Of a DNA stretch of 42,212 bases, positions 16,742 to 24,432 are shown piece after piece. Origin of the DNA: Mailhella massiliensis (lineage in GTDB: Bacteria > Desulfobacterota > Desulfovibrionia > Desulfovibrionales > Desulfovibrionaceae); contig NZ_DYZA01000200.1 of the NCBI RefSeq assembly GCF_020741395.1, positions 1 to 42,212 of the forward strand, written 5' to 3'. Both the position numbers and the translations under genes were made by a program. Below the pieces are notes generated by a model. It saw only the letters and a program-made list of their open reading frames with translations, had not been told where the DNA came from and searched no databases. How positions within the stretch are numbered: the stretch's first letter is position 1; each line of letters starts with the position of its first letter.

Positions 16742-18160
16742 TCATGCCTTGTTTTTCGCGGCCCTGCGCACAGGGGAGCCGTCCATGCGCCAGATGCCGA
16801 AGCCGGTGACGGCGCAGATCAGGGAGAAGATGGGCACGAACCAGTTGAAGAAGGCGTAGGGCACGAAATCGTAGGCGCTCACGCCGAGTACGCCCGCAAT
16901 GTAGAAGGCGTGCACGCTCCACGGCACGAGCGGGCAGCCGATGGTGCCCGCGTCCTCACAGGTGCGGGAAAGCACCAGGGGGCTGATATCGGCGTTCTTG
17001 AAGGAATCGAGGAAGGCGCGGCCGGGAACGATGACGGCCAGCATCTGGCTGCCGGTACCGAAGTTGATGAGATACGCGGCGGCCAGGGCGGAGGCCACGA
17101 GGCGCAGGGCGGACTTCGCGCCCTTCAGTATGGCTTCGAGCAGCACTTCAAGCACGCGGGAGCGCTCCAGGATGCCGCCGAAGGCCATGCCGGAACAGAG
17201 CAGCAGCACGGTGGGCATGATGCTCATGAGCCCGCCGCGGGAGAGCAGCGGGTCAAGGTCGGCTATGCCCGTCTTGGACACATAGCCCGAGGTCAGCATG
17301 GTGGCCAGCTTATTGAAGGGCACGCCCTCGGCCACGGCTATGACCATGGCCGCAAGCAGGCACACGAGCATGACGGGAAGCACGGGGTAGCGGCGGTAGG
17401 CCAGCACTATCATGAGCACGGGGGGGATGAAGGCCACCGGGCCGAGGCTGAAGTTGGCCTCAAGGCCGGAGAGAATGGCGTTCAGGCTTTCCAGGGAAGC
17501 GCTCTGCTGCGCCGCCACGGAACTGCCCAGGAAGGTGTAGGCCACGCCCGCCACGATGAAGGCGGGGATGGTGGTCCAGAGCATGGACATGACGTGGGAG
17601 AAAAGCGGCACTTCGCACACCGAGGCGGTGATGTTGGTGGAATCCGACACCGGGGACATTTTGTCGCCGAGGTACGCGCCGGAAACGATGGCGCCCACCG
17701 TCATGTACACGGGGTAATCCAGCGCCTGCCCCACGCCGAGAAGCGCCACGCCTATGGTCCCCATGGTGCCGAAGGAAGTGCCCGTGGCCACCGAGGCCAC
17801 GGAGCAGAGCACCATGGCCGAGAGCAGGAAGTGCTCGGGAGCTATGAGTTTGAGGCCCCAGTAGATGATTGCGGGGATGGTGCCCGAAGCAAGCCAGGCC
17901 GCGATGATCATGCCCACCATGGCCAGAATGGCTATTGCTATCTGTATGCGGCCGAGGGCCTCGAACATGCCGTCCTGAAGGTCTTCCCAGGTGTAGCCCG
18001 TCTTCATGGCCATGAAGGAAGCCAGGGCCACGGCTCCGAGCAGCGGCAGCACGGGGGGCCGCACGCCCACCACGAGCGTGCCGTACAGGATCATGGCCAC
18101 AGGCAGCACCAGTGAAAGTGTCGCCCACAAAAGCGATGGTTTCTTTCCTTGCGTCTCCAT
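16742..18160 (-). CDS. NhaC/MleN-family sodium antiporter
   Basis: This 472-residue membrane protein has about ten to twelve helices and belongs to the NhaC family. Characteristic blocks are GTSFGTMGTIGVALLGVGQALDYP in part, GAYLGDKMSPVSDSTNITASV (the ion-binding core), and the second-repeat block with NFGTGSQMLAVIVPGRAF and LSRTCEDAGTIGCPLVPWSVHAF. The family includes Na+/H+ antiporters and the malate/Na+-lactate antiporter MleN. The ATG at 18160 is chosen because AAGGA lies six bases upstream. Its neighbour upstream is a D-lactate-type dehydrogenase, which makes exchange of a hydroxy acid such as lactate plausible. The ion and substrate are not determinable by eye. Confidence 0.88.
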   Translation of the reverse strand: METQGKKPSLLWATLSLVLPVAMILYGTLVVGVRPPVLPLLGAVALASFMAMKTGYTWEDLQDGMFEALGRIQIAIAILAMVGMIIAAWLASGTIPAIIYWGLKLIAPEHFLLSAMVLCSVASVATGTSFGTMGTIGVALLGVGQALDYPVYMTVGAIVSGAYLGDKMSPVSDSTNITASVCEVPLFSHVMSMLWTTIPAFIVAGVAYTFLGSSVAAQQSASLESLNAILSGLEANFSLGPVAFIPPVLMIVLAYRRYPVLPVMLVCLLAAMVIAVAEGVPFNKLATMLTSGYVSKTGIADLDPLLSRGGLMSIMPTVLLLCSGMAFGGILERSRVLEVLLEAILKGAKSALRLVASALAAAYLINFGTGSQMLAVIVPGRAFLDSFKNADISPLVLSRTCEDAGTIGCPLVPWSVHAFYIAGVLGVSAYDFVPYAFFNWFVPIFSLICAVTGFGIWRMDGSPVRRAAKNKA

Positions 18161-18251
18161 CTGCATTCCTTGCGGTAAAGGTTTTTCCCTACCCTCTCCT
18201 CTGTGAGGGTTCCCTCTATGCCCTGGCGAAACGCGCGCGGCGCCCCGCCTT

Positions 18252-19238
18252 TTATGCGGAAACCTCAAGCCGCGTGGGGCGGCCCGCCTTCATGTCCAGA
18301 AGGCTTTCGATGCCGCAGTCCACCATGCTTATGATGGACTCCTCCGTATAGAAGGCCATGTGCTGGGTCAGCACCACGTTGGGGAACTGGCGCAGGTACA
18401 CCATGTCCTTGTTCCTGAGTATGTCGGTCTTCCTGTCGGCATGATAGATGCCCTGCTCGTTCTCGAATACGTCCATGGCCAGGGAGCCTATCTTTTCCGT
18501 CTCTATGCCCTCAGTCACGGCGTCGATATCCATGAGCTCGCCCCGGGCGGTATTGATGAGAATGACGCCGTCCTTCATGCGGGAGAGGCTTTCACGGTTC
18601 ACCATGCGCCGTGTTTCGGCAGTAGCGGGCACATGGAAGGTGATGATATCACATTCCCTGTAGATGGTCTCAAGATCCACGAAGGTCGCCCAGGGGCGCA
18701 GATCCTCACATTCCACAAGATTGTAGGCCAGGATGCGGCATCCGAACCCGGCAAGGGCGCGTATCACGGCGGCCCCTATGCTGCCCGTGCCCACCACGCC
18801 CACGGTCTGGCGGCGGAGGCTGCGGCCCATGAGCCCGTAGAGGGAGTAGTCGTTCACCTGCTGCCGCCACATGGCGGGCTTGTAGCGGCGCAGCACCATG
18901 AGGATGAGCATGAGGGTGAAGTCGGCCACGGCGTCCGGCGGGTAGGCGGCGTGGCTCACGCGAAGACCCAGCTCCTTCGCGGCGGCGAGGTCGATATGGT
19001 CCACGCCTATGGTACGGGTGGACACAAAGCCTATGCCCATGGCCTTGAGCGCTCCGAGCAGCTCCCGGTCAAGGCGGCTGCGGCCGAGCGTGGACACGGC
19101 TTCGCAGCCCTCGGCACGGAAAAGAGTGTCCATGGAAAGGTTGCCTTCCACCAGGCGGAGGTTCACGTCGAGAGTGCGGGAAAGGCGGTCGAATTCCGCC
19201 CTTTCGTCGCTGCTGACTTCAAACACGGCGATGTTCAT
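18252..19238 (-). CDS. D-2-hydroxyacid dehydrogenase (D-lactate dehydrogenase-like)
   Basis: This 328-residue NAD-dependent enzyme reduces a 2-oxoacid to the D-2-hydroxyacid. The Rossmann motif GTGSIG lies near residue 151. Catalytic residues are visible as the Arg in NTARGELMD, the Glu in DVFENEQG and the His in LTQHMAFYT. The pattern STRTIGVDHIDLAAAKELGL and the AFYTEES tail match the D-lactate dehydrogenase/VanH subgroup rather than phosphoglycerate dehydrogenase. GGAGAA precedes the ATG. It begins 24 bases after the DUF554 gene and is followed after 91 bases by the antiporter, suggesting one operon for D-lactate-type metabolism and export or exchange. Confidence 0.9.
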   Translation of the reverse strand: MNIAVFEVSSDERAEFDRLSRTLDVNLRLVEGNLSMDTLFRAEGCEAVSTLGRSRLDRELLGALKAMGIGFVSTRTIGVDHIDLAAAKELGLRVSHAAYPPDAVADFTLMLILMVLRRYKPAMWRQQVNDYSLYGLMGRSLRRQTVGVVGTGSIGAAVIRALAGFGCRILAYNLVECEDLRPWATFVDLETIYRECDIITFHVPATAETRRMVNRESLSRMKDGVILINTARGELMDIDAVTEGIETEKIGSLAMDVFENEQGIYHADRKTDILRNKDMVYLRQFPNVVLTQHMAFYTEESIISMVDCGIESLLDMKAGRPTRLEVSA

Positions 19239-19262
19239 GGCTGTTCTCCGGTAGGGACGCGG

Positions 19263-19943
19263 TTACAAAAAAGTGACGGCGAGGCCGTAGAGGATCACGC
19301 TCACGAAGAGCGAGGGCAGCATGTTCAACGTCTTGCAATCTTTGATGCGCAGCATGGACACGCCGGAAACAAGGATGAGTATGCCTCCCACGACGGAGAC
19401 TTCCGTAAGGAGGTCGCGCGGAACAAAGGAGCCGAGCCACAAGCCGAGAAGGTACAACCCTCCCTGCCAGCAGAAAAGCACCGGCGCGGCAAAGGCTATG
19501 CCAAGACCGTAAGTGGAGGCCAGCACCATGGAGGTGACGAAATCCAGCGTGGCATTGGTGAAGAGAAAGGTGTGGTTGTTGTGCACCGCACTTTCTATGG
19601 GGCCGAGGATGGAGAGCGTGCCTATGCAGAAAAGCAGTATGGCCGTGGCGAGGCCGCGCCCCAGGTCGGAACTGCCCATGCGGCGGGCGAAATTCTGGAA
19701 CTTGCCGTCCCAGTCCCACACCGCGCCGAGAAAGCTCCCGAGGGCCATGCTCAGAATAAAGAGCACGGGATACTTGCTGTTCGGCATGTTGGAAACCACG
19801 GCGTTCACGCCTATGGCCACGGCGGAAAAGCCCATGGCGTCGAAAAGCGCAGTCTGATATTTCTCCTTGATGCCCTTGCGAAGCACGCTTCCGAGCACGC
19901 TTCCGCAAAGTATGGCCGCCGTGTTGACTATGGTGCCTATCAT
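19263..19943 (-). CDS. DUF554 (YdfK-like) membrane protein
   Basis: This 226-residue protein has about six or seven hydrophobic segments and the DUF554 hallmarks: a start of MIGTIVNTAAILCGSVLGS, then the Lys-rich turn, MGFSAVAIGVNAV, LGAVWDWDGKFQ, and a final ISGVSMLRIK-like block. The ATG at 19943 follows an excellent ribosome site (GGAGG, four bases before). A longer open frame upstream is not protein-like. The function of the family is not established. It is the first gene of a minus-strand unit with the D-lactate-type dehydrogenase and the NhaC-type antiporter. Confidence 0.9.
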   Translation of the reverse strand: MIGTIVNTAAILCGSVLGSVLRKGIKEKYQTALFDAMGFSAVAIGVNAVVSNMPNSKYPVLFILSMALGSFLGAVWDWDGKFQNFARRMGSSDLGRGLATAILLFCIGTLSILGPIESAVHNNHTFLFTNATLDFVTSMVLASTYGLGIAFAAPVLFCWQGGLYLLGLWLGSFVPRDLLTEVSVVGGILILVSGVSMLRIKDCKTLNMLPSLFVSVILYGLAVTFL

Positions 19944-20044
19944 GTTTCCTCCGGTCAGGTGTTTCTGCATAGCATAAATCATGCCGGGACGTAAGCCCTC
20001 CCCCCGGGCGCAGACCGGGGCGCGGCATTGCCAGGAAACGAAGC

Positions 20045-20058
20045 TTTTTGTACAAAAA
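20045..20058. promoter_or_regulatory. Perfect palindrome in the divergent DUF554/ppiA promoter region
   Basis: TTTTTGTACAAAAA is a perfect 14-base palindrome about 100 bases upstream of the DUF554 gene and 140 upstream of the cyclophilin gene. It could be a regulator site for either. No partner regulator is evident nearby. Confidence 0.35.
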
Positions 20059-20093
20059 AAATACGCATCGCCTCTTTTCCCGAAAAAAAAGCA

Positions 20094-20122
20094 TTGACAA
20101 CACGGCAAGGGGCTATGACATT
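20094..20122 (+). promoter_or_regulatory. Possible promoter of the cyclophilin gene
   Basis: A perfect -35 TTGACA (20094-20099) is followed after 17 bases by GACATT (20117-20122), a weak -10; TATGAC at 20114 is an alternative at a shorter spacing. It lies about 75 bases before the ppiA start. Confidence 0.4.
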
Positions 20123-20196
20123 CTTTTCCGCCGCGCCCGCCCGGAAGGCCTGTGCCTGCCCGCCGGACCTCGGCATCTGGAAACAGGAGATTCCCT

Positions 20197-20775
20197 ATGC
20201 GCAAACTTCTCATATCCTGCCTGCTGCTCGCGGCCGCTCTCGTGTTCGGCCCCGCCTGCCAGGCACAAGCCGGAGGAAAAACCATGGTCACGCTTCAGAC
20301 CACCAAGGGCGACATAGTCCTTGAACTCGACGCCGAAAAGGCCCCCAACACCACCAAGAACTTTCTGGAATATGTGAAGTCCGGCTTTTACGACGGCACC
20401 ATCTTCCACCGCGTCATCCCCGGCTTCATGATCCAGGGCGGCGGATTCGACAAGGACATGGTGCAGAAGAGCACCAACGCCCCCATTGAGAACGAAGCCA
20501 ACAACGGCCTGAAGAACGACGTCTACACCATCGCCATGGCCCGCACCCAGGCCCCCCACTCCGCCACGGCGCAGTTCTTCATCAACGTGGCGAACAATTC
20601 CTTCCTCAACTTCACCGCCCCCACCATGCAGGGCTGGGGCTACGCCGTGTTCGGCAAGGTGGTGAAGGGCCAGGACGTGGTGGACGCCATAGCCAAGGTG
20701 CCCACCACCTCCCACTATCCCCATCAGGATGTTCCGGTGGAACCCGTCATCATCAAGAAGGCCGTCATCGACTAG
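20197..20775 (+). CDS. ppiA: Periplasmic peptidyl-prolyl cis-trans isomerase (cyclophilin A type)
   Basis: This 192-residue cyclophilin begins at an ATG with GGAGA upstream. A signal peptide (MRKLLISCLLLAAALVFGP, cleavage after QAQA near residue 25) implies export to the periplasm. The catalytic domain shows FYDGTIFHRVIPGFMIQGG with the active-site Arg, then MARTQAPHSATAQFFINVA and YAVFGKVVKG. A Cys in the signal peptide (GPAC) does not make a convincing lipobox. It stands alone between divergent DUF554 and its own terminator. Role: folding of exported proteins at proline bonds. Confidence 0.94.
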   Translation: MRKLLISCLLLAAALVFGPACQAQAGGKTMVTLQTTKGDIVLELDAEKAPNTTKNFLEYVKSGFYDGTIFHRVIPGFMIQGGGFDKDMVQKSTNAPIENEANNGLKNDVYTIAMARTQAPHSATAQFFINVANNSFLNFTAPTMQGWGYAVFGKVVKGQDVVDAIAKVPTTSHYPHQDVPVEPVIIKKAVID

Positions 20776-20797
20776 GCTTTCCCAAGCCTGAAACGAC

Positions 20798-20829
20798 AAA
20801 GCCCCGGGCTTTCGCCCCGGGGCTTTTTT
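20798..20829 (+). terminator. Intrinsic terminator of ppiA
   Basis: GCCCCGGG (20801-20808) pairs with CCCGGGGC (20816-20823), extended by AAA/TTT, and is followed by a run of six T residues. It is a textbook rho-independent terminator. Confidence 0.93.
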
Positions 20830-20992
20830 CGCATCCGGCCGGGGCGCGCTCTCCCCGCCGGGCGGAGACCCGGCAGGAAGGCCCGGCAAAGCGCAGGGAT
20901 TTTCCGGCGGGCGGCTGCGCAGGGCGCGTTTTCTGCCCACCCGCAAGCCCCGCTTTTCCGACCTGCGATGCCGTGAGTCAAAAACTGTGCCG

Positions 20993-21042
20993 GCGATACG
21001 AAAAGGCCCTTCCCGCCATGCGGAAGGGCCTTTTCGTATCGC
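20993..21042. terminator. Extended perfect inverted repeat, terminator of the metal-ATPase unit
   Basis: Two perfect 21-base arms (20993-21013 and 21022-21042) enclose an eight-base loop. The inner GGCCCTTCC/GGAAGGGCC stem flanked by AAAA/TTTT is a bidirectional terminator core. An additional outer GCGATACG/CGTATCGC extension makes the stem unusually long. It begins 12 bases after the last gene of the minus-strand metal unit. Confidence 0.82.
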
Positions 21043-21054
21043 AGAAGGCCGGAA

Positions 21055-21363
21055 TCAGCCTTTCTTTCCTTCGTCCTTCCTTTCTTCGGAAGAAGGTTCC
21101 GCCCCGGAGGATTCGCTTCTTCCCGCAGGCGGAGCAAGGAGTACTGCCGCAAAGGTGCGGACGGCCTCCGCCGCCTGCGCGGCGTACCACTTCAGCGGAC
21201 GTGGGAAGAGCAGTACGGCGAAAAGCATGGTCAGCCCCATCAGGGCAAAAGCCTGCACGAGCACGGCGAAGGCCATGCACAAGAGCGCGAGCGCCAGCAC
21301 CGCACAAAGGAGAAGGGCAAGGGAACGGCCCAGACGGACGGACAATTCGCGCATTTTTTCCAT
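21055..21363 (-). CDS. Small membrane protein of the metal-ATPase cluster
   Basis: This protein of about 102 residues has two hydrophobic segments (LALLLCAVLALALLCMAFAV and FALMGLTMLFAVLLFP) and a Ser/Glu/Lys-rich polar tail (SSGAEPSSEERKDEGKKG). I do not recognise a family. It follows the HMA2-like gene so closely that the two regions nearly overlap: either the ATG at 21363, six bases past that gene's stop, or a GTG at 21375 overlapping it. The ribosome site is weak, which suggests translational coupling. Its place at the end of a metal-transporter operon suggests a membrane accessory role; this is inference only. Confidence 0.7.
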   Translation of the reverse strand: MEKMRELSVRLGRSLALLLCAVLALALLCMAFAVLVQAFALMGLTMLFAVLLFPRPLKWYAAQAAEAVRTFAAVLLAPPAGRSESSGAEPSSEERKDEGKKG

Positions 21364-21368
21364 GATGC

Positions 21369-21836
21369 TTACCACAGCGTTTTTCTGTGCGCGGCCATGT
21401 GCTGGAGGCTTGCCAGCGCAAAGGCCGCACCGGCGGCGCGGTGCAGGCTCCCCCCGCCGGCAAAGGCCCCGGCCAGGGAAAGCAGGAGGGAAACGAGCAT
21501 GGCGCGGTTCGCAAGGCGCGTGGCGCTGCGGGAAAGCACCATAGCCATCAGTTCAGAGGCGGGCCCCCGGGCCCTGCCGCGGCCCTTTTCCTCCTCCGGC
21601 AGCAGGGCCGCACCCTGCCTCGCCAGCTCCAGGAGCGTTTCCCGGCTCAGTTTTTCCGCATCGTAGAAGATGAGAAGGGAACCGGTCAAGGGGTTGGCGC
21701 GCACGCTCTCCACGCCGTCCACGCCTCCCAGCAAGGCGGTGACCATGTCCGCCGTGGAAGGGTCTTTCAGAGCTTCGTGACGAAGGCGCACGCGGCCGTC
21801 GATGAAACTTGTGATGCAGTCGGTGATGGAAACCAT
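21369..21836 (-). CDS. HMA2-like metal-binding-fold membrane protein
   Basis: This 155-residue protein has an N-terminal HMA2-like domain: GRVRLRHEAL near residues 14-23, then VTALLGGVDGVESVRANPLTGSLLIFYD, the same layout as the N-terminus of the adjacent ATPase. It lacks the CxxC metal site of classical heavy-metal domains. After a charged linker come two hydrophobic stretches (AMLVSLLLSLAGAFAGGG and a shorter one). It starts one base after the stop codon of the ATPase gene. Short HMA-like partners of this kind accompany P1B-type ATPases in ferrosome-type (fez) clusters. The specific correspondence here is inferred. Confidence 0.82.
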   Translation of the reverse strand: MVSITDCITSFIDGRVRLRHEALKDPSTADMVTALLGGVDGVESVRANPLTGSLLIFYDAEKLSRETLLELARQGAALLPEEEKGRGRARGPASELMAMVLSRSATRLANRAMLVSLLLSLAGAFAGGGSLHRAAGAAFALASLQHMAAHRKTLW

Positions 21837-21837
21837 A

Positions 21838-23904
21838 TCATTCCCCTCCGGGCAGGGCCGGGCGCATGGCGTTGAGCGACACGCCCAGCGTGGTGAGATT
21901 ATGAAGTACCGCCGAGACCCCCGGCCTGAGCAGGCCGAAAAGGCCTCCGAGAAGGAAGGCGGAATTCAGGGCCATGGTGGCTGCAAAATTGATATGGATA
22001 CGGTTCATGGCTCCCCTGCCGAGCTGAAGAGCCGTGACCAGCTCCCACAGGGATCCGCCCATAAGCACTACGTCGGCCACCTCGCGGGCGAGATCCGCCC
22101 CGTCGCGCAGCGTGACGCCCACATCGGCGGAGGAAAGAGCCGGGGAGTCGTTGATGCCGTCTCCGAGCATGAGCACTGTACGGCCCGAGGCCTTGAGCTC
22201 CTGCACCACGCGGGCCTTGTCTTCCGGCAGCACCTGGGCGCGGAATTCCGTGATGCCGAGCCGCGCCGCCACCGCGGAGGCGGTGCGCCCGTCGTCGCCG
22301 GTAAGCATGAGCACATGACCTATCCCCATGTCGCTCAGGCGCCGGATGAGTTCCGGACTTTCCGGCCGGAGAGGGTCTTCCATGGCGATGATGCCCGCCG
22401 CCTTTCCGTCCACGGCAAGATAGAGCAGAGAGTACCCCTCGCGGGACAGAGCCCCCATATGCTCTTCCATGGGAGAAAGATCCACATGCTCATCCTGGGA
22501 AATATAATGACGGCTGCCCAGAAGCACGCGCTTTCCCTTCCACAGGGAAGCGATGCCGTGAGCCACCACATATTCCACTTCCGTGTGTTCCTCGGCATGG
22601 CGCAGGCCGCGTTTCTCCGCACCGTGCACCACGGCGCGAGCCACGGGATGGGGGAAATGCTCCTCCAGGCAGGCAGAGAGGCGGAGTACCTCGTCTTCGT
22701 CGAAGCCCTCGGCGGGAACAACACGGGCCACCTCAGGCCGCGACTGGGTAAGTGTACCCGTCTTATCGAAAACCACGGTATCCACGGAAGCAAGAGCCTC
22801 CAGGAAACGCCCGCCCTTGACCATGACCTTATGCTTCACCCCCTCATTCATGGCCGCGAGTATGGCAAGGGGCGTGGCGAGGCGCAGGGCGCAGGAATAA
22901 TCCACCAGGAGCACGGAAGCCGCGCGCGTAAGGCTGCGCGTGAAAAGCCAGACCAGGCCAGCCAGGGCGAAGGTGAAGGGCACGGCCCTGTCGGCCAGTT
23001 TCTCAAAACGCCCCTGTATGCCCGCCTTCATCTGCTCGGTAGTTTCGATGAAGCGCACGATCTGCTGCATGCGGGTATCCTTGCCGATGCTGGTGGGGCG
23101 CACGAAGATCTCCCCGTCCTCCACCACGGTACCCGCGTACACGGAAGCCCCCTCCCCGCGCATGACGGCCAGAGGCTCCCCAGTCATGGAGGATTCGTTC
23201 ACCGAAGCCGTACCCCGGGCCACCACGCCGTCTACAGGCACTGCGGAGCCGGCACGCACGGCCACAAGATCAGTCTCCTTGAGGTCGGAAAAGGGAATGA
23301 GCATCTCCTCCCCGTCGCGCAGCACCCACACTCTGTCCGCCTGCAGCGCCAGATGGGAGGCCAGATTCTCCAAGGATTTCTTCTGCGTGTAGCGCTCCAG
23401 CGCGTCGCCGAAGCCGAGAAGGAGCGTAAGCAGGCCCACGGTACGGAAATCGCGCCTGAGCAGGGAAACGGCTATGGCCGCACCATCCAGTGCATCCACA
23501 TCCAGCCGCCTCTGCGACAGGGAGGAGACGCAACGACGCAGATACGGCAGCGCGTGGGAAATGGCCGTGACCATATTCACGGCCACAGGCAGAAGCGGAC
23601 GCAGGAAAAGGTAGCGGAAAAAGGGAAAGAGGCTGGGCCCCCCCTCCACCCTGCCCACGTCCCTGGATACAGGCTTTTCCGCCCCGCAGACGGCTCCATT
23701 CAGAAAAAGACAGGCACGGGAAAGTGCGCCCTCGTCGCTGTAGAGAAGGAGGACACTTCCGGTATGCGGGTTCACACGCACGCCCTCCACCCCGGCAACA
23801 GCCTCCAGCCCGTCTGCCAGGGCCTCGGCCGTGCGCAGCCCGAAGCGCGCTTCACTGCGCAGGCGGGCACGCCCCGGAATACGATGGACTAAAACAAAAT
23901 TCAT
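21838..23904 (-). CDS. P1B-type metal-transporting ATPase with YSC instead of CPC (ferrosome FezB-like candidate)
   Basis: This 688-residue P-type ATPase starts with an HMA2-like domain (RIPGRARLR, residues about 8-16, no CxxC). Core motifs are complete: TGEP (241-244), phosphorylated Asp380 in DKTGTLT, the His-Pro pair of P1B enzymes (419-420) and GDGINDS (581-587). The membrane metal site reads VDYSCALRLATP (334-345), so the usual Cys-Pro-Cys is Tyr-Ser-Cys. This matches what I recall of the P1B-6 group, which includes FezB of ferrosomes. The start at 23904 has GGGAGAG upstream. An upstream in-frame extension of 104 residues is not protein-like. The gene sits under a Fur-like promoter. Metal specificity, probably iron, is inference. 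Confidence 0.88.
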   Translation of the reverse strand: MNFVLVHRIPGRARLRSEARFGLRTAEALADGLEAVAGVEGVRVNPHTGSVLLLYSDEGALSRACLFLNGAVCGAEKPVSRDVGRVEGGPSLFPFFRYLFLRPLLPVAVNMVTAISHALPYLRRCVSSLSQRRLDVDALDGAAIAVSLLRRDFRTVGLLTLLLGFGDALERYTQKKSLENLASHLALQADRVWVLRDGEEMLIPFSDLKETDLVAVRAGSAVPVDGVVARGTASVNESSMTGEPLAVMRGEGASVYAGTVVEDGEIFVRPTSIGKDTRMQQIVRFIETTEQMKAGIQGRFEKLADRAVPFTFALAGLVWLFTRSLTRAASVLLVDYSCALRLATPLAILAAMNEGVKHKVMVKGGRFLEALASVDTVVFDKTGTLTQSRPEVARVVPAEGFDEDEVLRLSACLEEHFPHPVARAVVHGAEKRGLRHAEEHTEVEYVVAHGIASLWKGKRVLLGSRHYISQDEHVDLSPMEEHMGALSREGYSLLYLAVDGKAAGIIAMEDPLRPESPELIRRLSDMGIGHVLMLTGDDGRTASAVAARLGITEFRAQVLPEDKARVVQELKASGRTVLMLGDGINDSPALSSADVGVTLRDGADLAREVADVVLMGGSLWELVTALQLGRGAMNRIHINFAATMALNSAFLLGGLFGLLRPGVSAVLHNLTTLGVSLNAMRPALPGGE

Positions 23905-24054
23905 GCATTTCTCTCCCGGAGGGCCGGACATGGCTTCCGGCCGAAAGTTCCGGCCGCGCCTATGCCCGGCCTTCGGCAGCCCCCGGAAGCATGGCTTGAA
24001 CCGGAAGCAACGCCCTTGCGGCAGGGAGGCCGACGGCCGCCCCAACAAAAAGAA

Positions 24055-24088
24055 CGGCCCGGCCTTTCCGTATGGACAAGCCGGGCCG
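24055..24088 (-). terminator. Intra-operonic terminator/attenuator before the ATPase gene
   Basis: A perfect nine-pair stem (CGGCCCGGC at 24055-24063 with GCCGGGCCG at 24080-24088) is followed on the minus strand by TTCTTTTTGTT. It lies between the small 82-residue gene and the ATPase gene. Partial read-through would give much more of the small protein than of the ATPase. Confidence 0.75.
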
Positions 24089-24109
24089 GACAAGCCTTCC
24101 GGCAAAACT

Positions 24110-24358
24110 CTACACTTCCCCGGCCTTCGCCTTGCGCTGTTCGGAAACGGCGTGGGCTTCGGCCACCATGTCTTCCATGTTTTCGCGTACAGTTTCAGCC
24201 TTGGCAAGAAGCGCATCCTTCGCGTCCAGCCCCCGACTCATAAGTTCGGTGGCAAAGGGCCTGAGGTCAAGCTTGCCGCGGCTCACCGCCACAGCACCCA
24301 CGGCGCCGAGCGCCACTCCACCCAGAAAGAACAAACCATATTTGAGATTCTCGTTCAT
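24110..24358 (-). CDS. Small glycine-rich single-span membrane protein, first gene of the metal unit
   Basis: This 82-residue protein has one N-terminal hydrophobic helix rich in small residues (YGLFFLGGVALGAVGAVAV, with GxxxG spacing) followed by an amphipathic charged helix to the C-terminus. It resembles small proteins (DUF6110-like, from memory) encoded next to HMA2 proteins and P1B-type ATPases. The ATG at 24358 follows AGGAGA at six bases. It is the promoter-proximal gene of the Fur-like-controlled unit and is separated from the ATPase by an attenuator hairpin. It is therefore probably the most abundant product; a structural or membrane-organising role is speculation. Confidence 0.8.
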   Translation of the reverse strand: MNENLKYGLFFLGGVALGAVGAVAVSRGKLDLRPFATELMSRGLDAKDALLAKAETVRENMEDMVAEAHAVSEQRKAKAGEV

Positions 24359-24432
24359 TCTGCATCTCCTCTTTCGCGTGATTTCCATCGACTACGGCAC
24401 GAGCCGCCTTCTTGCTGTTCAAGAACAAAGGA

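Noticed and set aside
18360..19994. A 1.6-kb plus-strand open frame opposite the dehydrogenase and DUF554 genes
   Set aside because: It is antisense to two genes with clear active-site motifs, has low-complexity His/Gly/Ala translation and would cross the intergenic region between them.
20275..20290. Lipoprotein signal in the cyclophilin (Cys in GPAC)
   Set aside because: The residues before the Cys (Gly-Pro-Ala) do not fit a lipobox, while a standard signal peptidase I site (AQA) follows five residues later.
21802..23892. A very long open frame on the plus strand opposite the P1B ATPase gene
   Set aside because: It is the antisense of a gene with all P-type ATPase motifs. Its translation is His/Gly/Arg-rich without any recognisable domain and it has no ribosome site; such frames are expected in GC-rich DNA.
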